Source: Rotaria sordida (taxonomy: Eukaryota > Rotifera > Eurotatoria > Philodinida > Philodinidae). Taken from it: a stretch of 64,000 nucleotides of DNA. The notes beneath the pieces are model-generated. The model was not told where the DNA came from, did no database searches, and saw nothing but the letters and a program-made list of their open reading frames with translations. The DNA lies in NCBI GenBank assembly GCA_905250125.1, contig CAJNOL010000130.1, forward strand, positions 177,481 to 241,480, given 5' to 3'. Below, in pieces: positions 25,392 through 36,223 of this stretch (positions are counted from its first letter, which is position 1; every line of letters begins with the position of its first letter). Made by a program: the position numbers and the translations under genes.

Positions 25392-25685
25392 TTAATACAA
25401 AAACAAAATAGTAATCAAATAGACACAACAAAGAAGTGTTCTATTCATTTCTTGTTTATATCCATTTGATATATAATAATCATAATTATCATAATAGTCA
25501 TCATGAATATCTATTGGAATATCTGTTGGTTTAGTTGGTTTCATCGTTGAATTTATTGTAGTATGTGGACGATGATGATGATGATGTTTTTTATGACATC
25601 CTCCACATGTGTTGTTCAATAAAATAGATATTCCAAGAATAATTAATATTAGTTTGTTCATTATCTCGTTTATCGTACTACACAA
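25392..25685 (-). CDS. Small secreted His- and Tyr-rich protein, unrecognised
   Basis: A 97-aa single-exon ORF. Starting at the internal Met (about residue 9), MNKLILIILGISILLNN is a good signal peptide. It is followed by CGGCHKKHHHHHRPH (two Cys and a His cluster), a Thr/Pro-rich stretch with an N-glycosylation site (NST), then an acidic tyrosine block DDYYDNYDYY. The end, TLLCCVYLITILFLY, is hydrophobic and could be a GPI-anchor signal or membrane tail. The layered composition suggests a surface or secreted metal-binding protein, but I know no family that matches. It ends about 170 bp before the TRUB2 stop codon, on the same strand. Confidence 0.45.
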   Translation of the reverse strand: MCSTINEIMNKLILIILGISILLNNTCGGCHKKHHHHHRPHTTINSTMKPTKPTDIPIDIHDDYYDNYDYYISNGYKQEMNRTLLCCVYLITILFLY

Positions 25686-25858
25686 TAATAATACACTGAC
25701 ATGTACATATATATATATAAGAATTTTCTTTTCTTTCAGTATTTTTTTTTTTTTTTTTTTATCGTTAGAAAATCACAGTAAGCGATGATGCATGACAACA
25801 TACAGGAAGAAAAAAACATGACAATTTATGAAAAACAAAAGGGCGTGCCCGATTATAA

Positions 25859-28341
25859 TCATTTATTAATATTATTATTTTCATCTTCATTTGTATATAT
25901 TTGTGATTGTTGATGAATAGGTCGTTTTGTTTTATAAAGATCAATTGAACTTTCATCGGATTGTTTTCCAAGTAATTTTGTTTCTTCTATATGTGTTTTA
26001 TTAACAAGAACTGTTTTATCTAATAAATTTGATTTTTCAATTATTGTTTCAATTGTATTTATATTATTAACTAGACTATCAGGTGTTATTTCATCAATAA
26101 CTAAACAATGTTGAATATTAAATGGACCAATATTTGTACGACGTATTGATTCTGAAAGTGTACTTGTACGTAAACGTATACCAATATCGAGAATAACTTC
26201 TTTTAAATGAATTTCTTGTTCATTAATAACATACATTTCTATTTAAGAAATTAAAATTTTATTTAATAAATCTTGTATATACATACCAATATCAAAAAAT
26301 GGTGCTTTAAAATTAAGTAATTTAAGACCATAAACTATAGGTGGTAGAGTATGATCACGAGGTTTCCATAAGCCAGCTTTAGCTAATTCAAAACCAGCTT
26401 GAGTAAATGGGCTGATTCCTGACATTCTGTTTTTTTTTTTTTATTAATAAAAGATACGTCAAATTAACAGATTAAGAAAGATATATAACTTACTTAAACA
26501 TTGATGCTTGAAAACTACTTTGAATTAGAGCACAAACACGTTCAGTTTTAGATCGATTTACATGTTCTAAATGAAAAATTCATTCGATATGTTTGAAATA
26601 TCAAATTAATGAGTATCCCAGGAATAAATTACACTAAATCTTGCTGCCTTTTTTTCTTATTTTATAAATGTAAGAAGTTTTCTTTATATACTGAAAGATA
26701 TCAAACTACAATTTGTACAAAACTGTCAACTCCAAATTTAAAATACTAAAATCTACTCAGTCATTCAACTAGGATTTTCTATTCTCTACTAACGCTTATT
26801 GATTTCTATAAAGCCTTTGCTCGTTAAAGCTGATGTCAAAAGTAAATTACTTAATACCAAAAGTTCGAGAATTTTATGATCTATGTCTTATCAACCTTTG
26901 CAAGGTTTTCTGGACTAATGTTTATGAGAAAAAGACTTGGAATTGACAACTGTCGGTAATTTTGAGTGTATTTTTTTCAAAAATTATGTTTTCAAAAGCT
27001 AGACTTACTCTATGGAAGATTTATTATTATGCTATCGGATGTAGAATTTAATTGTAAACAAAACGGTATAAATATTAAGGATTGTTTGGAATTAGAACAT
27101 AAGATGACATAAATCTCCCAGAAAAAAGATTCTTTTTCTGATACTTTCCTATTTTTTATTTCACAACTGTTTCTTTCAAATATTTCTTTGAAAATTCTGA
27201 AACATTCATCTAAAGATGCAGAATTTCAAAGAGAACTTTTAGTAGGATCTATATTAAAACATTATCATCAGTTTTTCGTTTTCTTGACCGTCGCAGTTGG
27301 GCAACTAAGTAAGTGTTCTTTTTCTTCTTTTTCATTTTTCACCAACAAGAGAAAATTATATGAAAAACAAAGTCGACAAGTTCATAGAACTTGAAATTCT
27401 CTATCTTGAAGTATAAGAGAATATTTAAACTATCTTTTGCATGCTTACCTTTTAGAATTATTTGAATATAGATTTCAGAAGTTCTCACTCTTTATTAGAA
27501 CCTACCGAGGTCTACTGTTTATTAGTACTTTTTTTAGTTACATTTAAAATTATCTCTTTTGTTGAGAACAATTATATAAATAGTTTTAATGACCTACTCT
27601 CTAAAAAATATATTCGAATGGAATTATATTTATAGTTACGTACTGTAAGTGCTTTTTTCAACAATAACGCCATTAGCGTCAAGTGTATTTGTTGATTCAC
27701 CCATTTTGCCTTGAATATGATAGCACTAATATGATACAAAAAAAAATGATTTATAACGATGAATATCAGTCTTCAATAAATTGATTTACTCTCAATGGTT
27801 GACCATCTTTAATTTGATCGAGACATTTTGATTCATCATTAATACTCACAACTTTTGATTAAAAACAAATAAAATAAAATGAAATATATTCAAAAATAAT
27901 TTTACTCTGTAATCCAGATGAAAAAGGTTCTAATGGAAAAATTGATTGAATATCAAAATCTTCTGGTTGATAACGTGGACCTAATGCTAAAATAATATAA
28001 ATAAATTTCTTTTTCTTCTTCTTCTTTAAATAATACTCTAAATTTGATTTCAACCTTGTATCGTATCAGATAGATCAACAGATGAAACAACCATTTCTTT
28101 TCCTGTTTGACTATCACGTATAATATCAACACGATTCATTGGTGGTCGACAAGACATTTGATTAAATGCTAGACAATATTATCTCATTTTTCATTGTTGC
28201 AATTTATTCAAATTAAATACCTGATGCTAATCTTTCTTGTATAATATTAAAAAAATGTTGCATCTTCATATCAGCTGGTTTAAATAGACAAGCAATACCA
28301 CTCAATTTATCATACAACAATTCTGCTGGTGATCGAAGCAT
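25859..28341 (-). CDS. TRUB2: TRUB2-like pseudouridine synthase (mitochondrial), active-site Asp replaced
   Basis: TruB-family enzymes make pseudouridine; TRUB2 acts in mitochondria and supports mitochondrial mRNA translation. Eight exons give MLRSPAELLYDKLSGIACLFKPADMKMQHF (compare human HGLFAVYKPPGLKWKHL), then YHIQGKMGESTNTLDANG with VIVEKSTYEHV (human YTVRGLLGKATDDFREDG with VEKTTYDHV), AGFELAKAGLWKP, LHIEVI-like core and a C-terminal EVILDIGIRLRTSTLSESIR matching human KLVHEIGLELKTTAVCTQVR. At the place of the catalytic motif HRLDAQASGV this protein reads FPLEPFSSGL: the Asp aligns with Glu and the preceding His-Arg are lost. A low-complexity C-terminal tail of about 75 residues follows. 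One intron (about 26566-27640) is over 1 kb; the others are short. Confidence 0.82.
26566..27640. other. Long TRUB2 intron
   Basis: About 1.07 kb between the exons ending STYS and beginning EHVNRSK. It is AT-rich with no ORF of note. I see neither a transposase nor clear inverted ends. Probably an old insertion. Confidence 0.35.
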
Positions 28342-28753
28342 TTTCTTGAAAAAAAATAAACATCAAGCATATTTTTCATATATTAATCTTTTCTTTCTAT
28401 GTGTGTGTTTTATCGGTCAAAAGAAAAAATAAATATTACAAGTACAAAACCGAGTATGTCAACTCATATTTGTACTTTTTTTTTTTCGTAAAAATAGTCA
28501 AAACGGATGAAGAATGAACATCATGGGAACAAAAAAGGATATATATATGTATCTTTCCTACTCTATTTATCCACATGCATTCATAGGAGGAGATAGAATA
28601 TTAAACGAGGCACGGATAGAAAGGAGAAAAAACCAAACTAAGATTCGATATAGATATACAATAATAAATTTCATACACGCACGCACACAAGAAAATAAAT
28701 CTCTCTATATATATACATAATAATAGAAAAATATAGAATTACACTATTGTATT

Positions 28754-31700
28754 CTACTGTTTTAATTGAGGATGAACTTTTATTACATGACCAGTACCCT
28801 TTGTTTGTTGACCAGAACGAAATATTAATCGAGATCCTTCAACAACATATTCACATCGATTACGAAATCGAAATGTAACTATAGCTTGTTTATTGGCATG
28901 TAATTCTTCCTAAAAAAAAAAAAAAGATAATATTATCGAATAAATATTTCTATATAAAAATAAATAAATAAATTTTTTTCATACTTTATCCATTTCAATA
29001 ATTAAAGCTGTTTGACGAATATTTTCTATTTGAACAGTTGTTTCAAAACCTTTACGTATTGATGTATTTGTATGATGCATTGAAAGATAAATTTCCGCAA
29101 CAAATTCAAAACATGCCTCAGGATTTAATGTTGATGAAACAAGTACCATACCCTAATTGATTAATTTTGAGAAAAAAAAAACAAAACGAAATCATATTTA
29201 ATTATGAATAAAATTAAATTATTTACTTTACGTAATCGACTGCCTCCTATATGAAGTAAACTAAGTGAAGCAGCCTGACCAGCACGAACTATTCGTCTTG
29301 GGACTCTATATCGATGTATAGTAGTTACATTAACGGGTAAAAATGTACCATCTAATAAAGGACCAACCAGATAACTTTCTCCTTCTCGTATTAAACCACT
29401 AAAAATAGAAAAAGAAAACAATCTAATAGATAGATTCTTTGAAATTTTTGTATTCATACCCTCTTAATGTACCACCAACAACAGCTGCACCCGATTCATT
29501 ATTTCTATAGATTTCATCAATCTAGTAAAAATTTAAAAAAATTCTAGAACAGAAAATATTAAATAAAAAACAAAACCATACTCGATATTCTACAGGTAAT
29601 AATGAAAGTCTTTCTTGATCTTTAGTACTCAAACGTGGTGGAAGAATATTAAGAAATTTTTTTAATAAATTAATATTTTCACCAGTTACACATGATATAG
29701 TAAATATTGGACAAATACTTTTTTCAACAAACATATCAGCTGCTTTAACAAGATCTTCTTCATTTTGAACAACATATGGTAGAAGTTGTATAGAACTATT
29801 TCCATGTTTTAATAAATATGTTAAACAAGTTATTGTTTGTTGTATACTAGTATTTGAACATAAATCTATTTTATTAATTACAACAAAAACTGGTACATCC
29901 AATGTTCTTGCATATGAAAAATGTTCACGTGTTGTATCAACTAAATTAAATTTCAAGAAAAAGAAAGTGTGTGTGTGTGTTTTTTGTTTCTTTATCTCTA
30001 ATTAATAACATACCAACACTTGATGGTGCATCAACACATAACATTGCAAAATCAGCAGCATGTGCAGCAAGACCAAATAAAGTTGTTTTCATATATTTTG
30101 TATGACCAGCAAGATCAATAAATGTTATGACTAAAGATTAGAAGAAACAAAAAAATATAATGATTAAATGAATAATATTTCTTTTACTTTTAGTTGATCG
30201 ATTACAAATTTCATTTGCTGTTCGACAACAACCATAATCAATACTCTTTAAAAATAAAATAAAAAACATGATTAATTTAAAAAAGAAAATTTTATTTAAC
30301 TCTAGTACTTAAGTTATACTACTTTCCTATTCAATCTTGTCAAGAACTTATTAGAATCATAATTTTTCTTTATTTAGAATAAGTAATGCAAAAAAATTCG
30401 TTTAAACAAATGCTTATCACAAATAGGTTCTGAACATTGATAACGTTTATTTCGAGCTTTTTTTTTGTCTTTGAAATGATCACAAAGCGAACATCGTTTG
30501 CGTTTTGATTGTGTCGATTTTTCATTTAATTCTTCCGATGGTTGCTTCATCATAATTCACAGCAAAAACTTATTTTGATTAGGCTGAAGAGCTATATTCA
30601 ATTAGATTAGTAATGATTCATTGCCTTGCGGACTAACAATTGAACTTGTTTAACATTTTCCTTACCTTGTTATAATTTTGTTAGCTGATCAAGATATGAA
30701 GTCATATTAAACACTCGTAATTGACATAAAAAAAGGAAGATGAATTTCTTTTTTTTTTTCATATAGTCAACTTTAAATTTTAAACGATGAAAAATGATAA
30801 ATATTTTTGAAAGCTGAAAAGATATTCAAGATATTTTCGTTAAATTTCTATTTCCTACAATGTGAGGTCCAAATGGACCCGGGTTGATATCAGGATGTCC
30901 GGAAAGTTCGTAGAACTGTATCCTAATTGCATGTATGAGACGTTTAGTTCATGTTATTGTGCAAAAGATGAATTTTCAACACGGCATAGATCTTTTTCTC
31001 GACTGATTGTATCATTTTGTGGAAAGAATTAGTTTTCACAACCGTGTCTATCAAAAAGAATTAGTTGAGCGGTCGAAAATAGACAACGAAATAACAATCA
31101 TGAAGTGCTAGTTCTTCATGACAATGCGTCCGTGCACAAGAGCAACGTCGTCCAAGCTGCTATTCGTAAGGCGAATTTTGGTGAAGTGAATCATCCCGCC
31201 TATTCTCCGGATATTGCACCTAGTGACTATTAATTGTTCAAAAATTTGAAGGCATTTCTTCGTGGCAAGAACTTTTACTCTGATGACGAAGTGATAACGA
31301 CGGTTGAGGAGCACTTAAATAATCTTGGTTCAGGGTTTTTTTTCGATGGAATACAAAGTTTGTATAACCGATGGCAACGTGTGGTTGCTAGCGAAGGTTA
31401 TTACATTCAATAAATGCAGTAATTGTTATCTTATTGCTTCATATAATATGAGTTCTACGAACTTTCCGGACACGGTGATAGTATAAAAGTTAATAACATA
31501 CTTCTCCTAGATTATTAAATCCAAGAATTTCATGTGTTATTGATGATGTTCTTCCTGTTTGAATTTCATGTAAATGTCGAAATAAATTAAGTCTTGCACG
31601 ACCACGTCCATTATCAAGTTCACCATGTGTACAAACACCAACAAGTGAACTTTTTCCGCTATCAACTGTACCCAATACAGCAACACGTAAATCAATAAAA

Positions 31701-32269
31701 TATTGATCATCAGGAACTTTTCGTACAAGTACTTCAACAATATGTCGATCATTTTCTAATTTACGTTCATGAAGTATTGTTATTGATGCACCTAATCTAT
31801 CAGCCATTTTTTTTAATGTTGTTAATGATGATTCTAATTCATCACTACTAACACCACTAAATGTACCACAATCTTCAACACCAATTTCATATAAAGCTTC
31901 ACCTTGTCCTTCTTGTAAACGCCAATTCATTTGAGTTATTAAATGTTCAAGACGAAATGGATTTGGATCAACTAATTTAAGTTTATATTCAATATTACCT
32001 TCTTGAGGCTAAATGAAAACATTTCAATTGAAATTTTTTTTGAATAAAAAAACAAACCTCCGGTGGTAATCCGGTAAGAATGAATGGTGAACGAGATACT
32101 TGTTCATTATTATCCTCATCATCGCTTGGACCAAAAAGGCTTGTCACATGTTGATTGATCTATATTTCAATAAATAAATAATTTTATTGTTTTATTAAAT
32201 TAAATTTACTTTATTATAGCTAAATTCTGGTCGTCTATCATTCATCGATATAGGGTCCTGATTAGACAT
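28754..32269 (-). CDS. GTPBP2: GTP-binding protein 2 (GTPBP2), ribosome-rescue GTPase
   Basis: GTPBP2 is an EF-Tu/eRF3-like translational GTPase that partners with Pelota and helps rescue stalled ribosomes. About nine exons start at MSNQDPISMNDRRPEF. G-domain motifs: G1 GTVDSGKSS, switch region ELDNGRGRARLNLFRHLHEI and QTGRTSSITHEILGF, G3 DLAGH, G4 NKIDLC. The phrase RARLNLFRHLHEIQ favours GTPBP2 over GTPBP1 (FARQKLFRHKHEIE). Domains II and III follow with GGTLRGLIREGES, VRAGQAASLSLLHI, RKGMVLVSSTLNPEA and NIRQTALIIEMDKE. The end is short (GTGHVIKVHPQLKQ). The second residue of the GKS/T-T pair is Ser-Ser rather than Ser-Thr, a mild variation. A 1.25 kb intron at about 30248-31496 carries a piggyBac-like fragment and a mariner copy. 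Confidence 0.93.
30374..30553 (-). CDS. 59-aa Cys-rich ORF resembling the piggyBac C-terminal zinc finger
   Basis: The ORF starts MMKQPSEELNEKSTQ, then KRKRCSLCDHFKDKKKARNK, then RYQCSEPICDKHLFKRI and stops. The spacing (CxxC, about 18 residues, C, four residues, C, then H) recalls the Cys-rich finger at the end of piggyBac transposases, where a K/R-rich linker separates two Cys pairs. It lies in a GTPBP2 intron in the same orientation as the host gene. No DDD catalytic domain is seen next to it. It is either a transposon remnant or a stranded finger. Confidence 0.5.
   Translation of the reverse strand: MMKQPSEELNEKSTQSKRKRCSLCDHFKDKKKARNKRYQCSEPICDKHLFKRIFLHYLF
30896..31477 (+). mobile_element. 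Mariner (DD34D) transposon, internally deleted
   Basis: Terminal inverted repeats TGTCCGGAAAGTTCGTAGAA and its reverse (TTCTACGAACTTTCCGGACA) bound about 580 bp, less than half a full mariner. The + strand encodes the C-terminal third of a transposase: LVLHDNASVH (second Asp), then HPAYSPDIAPSDY (third Asp) exactly 34 residues later, and NRWQRVVASEGYYIQ with a stop at the end. The first catalytic Asp region and the DNA-binding domain are missing, and an in-frame stop follows SDY. It is therefore not autonomous. It sits antisense in a GTPBP2 intron. Confidence 0.88.
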
Positions 32270-32736
32270 CTGAAATAAAAATACTGATTTAGAAATATAT
32301 ATAGATTAATCAAATGGGATAGAAAAATTCATATTATAGATGCCATAGAAATCCGAAATAGTCTTTGTAACAAAGAAAAAAAAAACAGCTGATGAAGTTT
32401 AATGTCATTCTCGTACATGTCATAAAATGAGATTTTTCCCAGTTTTTAATATGACTGCGAAATACTAACCTACAATAAGTTTTTTTTTTTTTATCTGAGA
32501 AACACGAGACTATTATCAACAGATATAAGTATGACCTGAATTTTATATTCTTGAAAGAATTTCATCTTTTACATTCAATTGCATCATCTTCTGTAATAAA
32601 TCTATGATGGAAAAAATTTCTTTCCTTTCAGAGTCAACATACTTGTATGTCGACATGTGATTGTATGTTTAACAAGAAAAAAAAAAACAAGCGAAGGAAA
32701 GAGAATAAAAAACAATACAAAAAGAATGAAATATAT

Positions 32737-34417
32737 CTAAGGATCTTCGCGAATAATTCGCCGTCTACGACTCATCATTTCAGTATTTTGTCTTGTATAT
32801 CGATCGAATGTTGAACGCATAACACCTGACATTTGATTATAATCAGCAAAACGACGCCACATTATACGACCAAGACGATATTGTTCAATAACACCCCATT
32901 GACGAGATCTAAAATTATTAAAACAAAAAAAATCTTTTTCTCTTTGCTTTGTATCAAGTTACAATTAAAATAATATTTACGTTAAAGCACATCGGTTCCA
33001 TCTCCACCAAGGTTGAGTTTCATTTGTAAATCTTGAAAATTCTTCTTCTCGACAATAATTCTAAAATAAATAAATGGAATAAAAAATAAAACAAAACGAA
33101 AGATTCATTTTTTACTTTAAATGAATCTGGAAGAACCATATTTTTACGTAATAATTGATATCGAAATCTTTCAGGCCAATATTTTCGAATAAGTGTACGT
33201 CGTTTTATATCTCTTAACATCATTCGACCTGGATAACCAACGAGTTTAGTACGTGATGGTTGATCAATATTGATCATATTAGTAACAGGTGTCAGGAGAG
33301 GTAACTATTCAATAAATTCAAAATAGATCATAAAATGAAGTGTAAATAATTTATTCAACTTAAAACTTATCGAAATTTTTTTCTTTTTGTTCAGAATCTA
33401 AATACTAACTTCTCAATGAATCTATATTTCTTTGTTATTTGTTGAATACATTTAATACGAAGAAAAAGACTTCCAAATAAAACATTGTTATTGTTGAGAT
33501 ATGTCATCAACAATTATCGTTCAAACGATGAAAATAACGTTATGTTTATAAATAAGAAATTAGAACAAGATTTGAAGTAGATGAACTAACCATGAAAGAT
33601 CCCTAAATATGAGTCGTCGTTTTCAATCAACTTTATACCAGTTTGTAGAACTCATTAAACTGATTATGATGGCATAAAGTGTTCTTCTCTATAGATTGTC
33701 TTTGATGGGTTAGGTCGGTCTCAATGTCAGAAAAAATAACTGAAAGCTGTTATGTCGGAAATTTTATTTTTTATATTATTTTAGTTCTTAGTATTCAAAA
33801 TTTTAACAGTAGATATACCTTACTTGATTGTTCATATTTACACAATCAATATAAATAGAAATCCTAGCTACGTCTATATTTTGAATATTTCAATACTATC
33901 AGTACATTAATTAAAGCCTTGTCATATACCTCGTTTTCAATAGTCGATATTTTCGTATGCTTATGAGAAAAAGTATAAAACATAAGACTGGTAACTGAAA
34001 TATTTAAAGTATCGACCTAGTTAAAACTTCTATTTATATTAATTGTCTAGATATGTACAGTCAATTAAGGTACATTCATTATTCAAGTTTTAAATGTTGA
34101 GAACTAAATTAATGCAAAAAAATAAAATTTGTCAAATAACAGCTTCAGACATTGAAATCAACCGAATTCATCAAATATAATCTATGGAGAAGAACTCTTC
34201 ATGCTATCGTAATTAACTCATTGAACTTTATCAACTAATATAAAACCGATTGAAAACGAAGACTCACATTTGAAATATGTTCCTTTGTAAGAAAAAATAA
34301 ATAAATGTAAAATAATTTCATTCTTTATTCTAACAATACTATGATCAACATGTATACCTGATTTGTAAATATATTCAGCCGAAGACTTCTTTGTACTTGA
34401 CAAAGTAAAAATGACAT
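32737..34417 (-). CDS. MRPS14: Mitochondrial ribosomal protein uS14m (MRPS14)
   Basis: The conserved part is certain: RMMLRDIKRRTLIRKYWPER, LLRKNMVLPDSFK, then NRCALTSRQWGVIEQYRLGR and IMWRRFADYNQMSGVMRSTF match human MRPS14 ([38 protein letters not shown]). It is a small-subunit mitoribosome protein near the decoding region. The Met at 33277 would leave no targeting sequence. Upstream, a TTGAATAG acceptor at about 33307 can join in phase 0 to a first exon at about 34345-34417 encoding MSFLLCQVQRSLRLNIFTNQ, followed by a CAG/GTATAC donor. This gives a basic, Asp/Glu-free presequence. The last residues (TEMMSRRRRIIREDP) form a basic tail beyond the usual end. The first exon and 1 kb intron are inferred. 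Confidence 0.88.
33710..34168. repeat. Fold-back element in the inferred uS14m intron
   Basis: Left arm about 33710-33914, right arm about 33985-34168, spacer about 70 bp. Mirrored pairs include CTCAATGTCAGAAAAAATAA with its reverse near 34150, TAGTTCTTAGTATTCAAAAT with ATGTTGAGAACTAAATTAAT, and AATATAAATAGAAATCCTAG with AACTTCTATTTATATTAATT. Arms differ at perhaps one base in five, so the element is old. It has no ORF. Confidence 0.7.
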
Positions 34418-34625
34418 CTGAAATAATGAATAATTGTAGAAGAAAAAAAAATAATACATTCGAATATTATCCGCAATTATATTTTTATTCCAAATATTAA
34501 AAAAATAAAGTTTACATTCACCGTAAAAATTAATAACTACTATTATATAGTATATAATAAAATACCAAAAAAAAATAAAAATATTAATAAAAAATAAAAA
34601 TAAAAATCATTGCACCGTAGAATAA

Positions 34626-35723
34626 TTATATGACATGAGCAAATAGAGCAACCATTGGACCACTTAATAGTATACTTTGTATACGTTGAAAACCGGCTTG
34701 AAATAATAACTGTTCATATTCATTTTGTGTTGCATCATATCCAATACCATCACCACATTCAAGTGCCATTGATATACTAGTTGATAATGTTGTTATATTT
34801 TGACGATTTTTATCAATCATTTTTTCAATAACTAATAATGTACCATTACCACCACTTAATTGAATTTTTTTTTTTAATAATTTATAAATTTTTTCAATTA
34901 AATATTCACGTCGATCATATGACCAATCATGAAGAATATATTTAAGAGAAATAAGATCAATATTTTTTATATTTTCAATTATTTCATTTGGCCATTTATC
35001 TTCAAAAAAATCACCACCTATATAATGAATATTAGAATGTTCAATATTTCTTGATAGAGCATAACAAGTTAATTTAGGTAAATCAAAATTAAATGCATTT
35101 ATATGTGGATAATGTTTAATAATTGTTCGACTAAGATCTCCTAATGAACCACCAATATCAAGTAATGTTGAATATGATGAAAAATTTACATGATCACATA
35201 ATTCATTAATTGTACAACGAGTAAATGATGACATTATTGTTGCAAAATAAATCATTGGATCATATTTTTGTTCAAATATTGACCAAAGACATATTTGTTC
35301 ATTACTATCTTCACTTGTTCTTGTACCATATTTTAATGTTTCATTAAGTCGAAGAAAAAATGTATATTGACGATGATGATCCCAAACACCAATACCTAAA
35401 CCAACATAATTTTCATTTGATGAAACAAGATATTTACGTGTAACATATGTACATTCATAACGATTTGAATTTGTACATTGTTTAAGTAAACGAAGATAAA
35501 CAAGATATGATAACATTGTTAATGATACATTAGATTTTTTCATTTCTTCATATGATAATGAACTTGTTGGAGATTCATCAATCATAGTAAATAGATTGAG
35601 TCGAATGGCAACAAAAAGTACTTGAGAACGAACAAAAGAACATATTGTATGTTTTAATAATGTATCTAATGTGGTAGTGACCAATCTATTCAAATTATTA
35701 TCACTATATGATGATAGATACAT
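34626..35723 (-). CDS. SAM-dependent O-methyltransferase (ASMT/COMT-like), intronless
   Basis: A 365-aa ORF without introns. It has the plant-type/ASMT O-methyltransferase layout: an N-terminal dimerisation and winged-helix part (SLTMLSYLVYLRLLKQC) and a C-terminal Rossmann domain. SAM motif I is STLLDIGGSLGDLSRTI (residues ~185-201). The acidic end of strand 2 follows in FNFDLPK, then GGDFFED (~236-242) and YILHDWSYDRR, whose His265 is the expected catalytic base. The family methylates hydroxyl groups of small molecules such as N-acetylserotonin, flavonoids or polyketides; the substrate cannot be guessed. Absence of introns, where most neighbours have many, suggests retroposition or horizontal gain. 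Codon use looks as AT-rich as that of neighbours. Confidence 0.85.
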   Translation of the reverse strand: MYLSSYSDNNLNRLVTTTLDTLLKHTICSFVRSQVLFVAIRLNLFTMIDESPTSSLSYEEMKKSNVSLTMLSYLVYLRLLKQCTNSNRYECTYVTRKYLVSSNENYVGLGIGVWDHHRQYTFFLRLNETLKYGTRTSEDSNEQICLWSIFEQKYDPMIYFATIMSSFTRCTINELCDHVNFSSYSTLLDIGGSLGDLSRTIIKHYPHINAFNFDLPKLTCYALSRNIEHSNIHYIGGDFFEDKWPNEIIENIKNIDLISLKYILHDWSYDRREYLIEKIYKLLKKKIQLSGGNGTLLVIEKMIDKNRQNITTLSTSISMALECGDGIGYDATQNEYEQLLFQAGFQRIQSILLSGPMVALFAHVI

Positions 35724-35894
35724 TTAAAACAAATCTAAATTAAATATTTCAATTAAAACTAATTGAATAAATTAGACAAAAATATCTAACCACAAATATA
35801 TTGACAATTTTTGTTTATAAAGTTTTGTCGCTAGTATTAATAGAAGTAAAATTAGATGATAATATGTGACAGACAGAAAACGACACCATATGGT

Positions 35895-35929
<35 letters not shown>

Positions 35930-36223
35930 TTGTTTTTTTTCAATCATCAGACAGAAAACTAAAAGTACAAGTAGAACAATCATCTCATTGGTTGACAGAG
36001 ACTTCATCTTTCATAGACTTCGATTAAGGTGTCGCTAGCATAAGACTGAGTTATGCATGTCTCGAAGTGCTATGAAAAAAAAAACAACTGATTTTATGCA
36101 TATGAAGTAAAACATGATTTTAAATTGATAGAGAATTATTAATATTCTAGTGATGAAAATATCAAACAAAATTGACAAATTCAAAGAAGAATTAATCATC
36201 AATATATGTATATTTGTCGTTAG
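35724..36223. other. Spacer with an (AT)n microsatellite
   Basis: The spacer upstream of the O-methyltransferase contains a perfect AT run at about 35900-35926. It should hold the methyltransferase promoter and the 3' end of the exchanger gene. Nothing else is visible. Confidence 0.5.
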
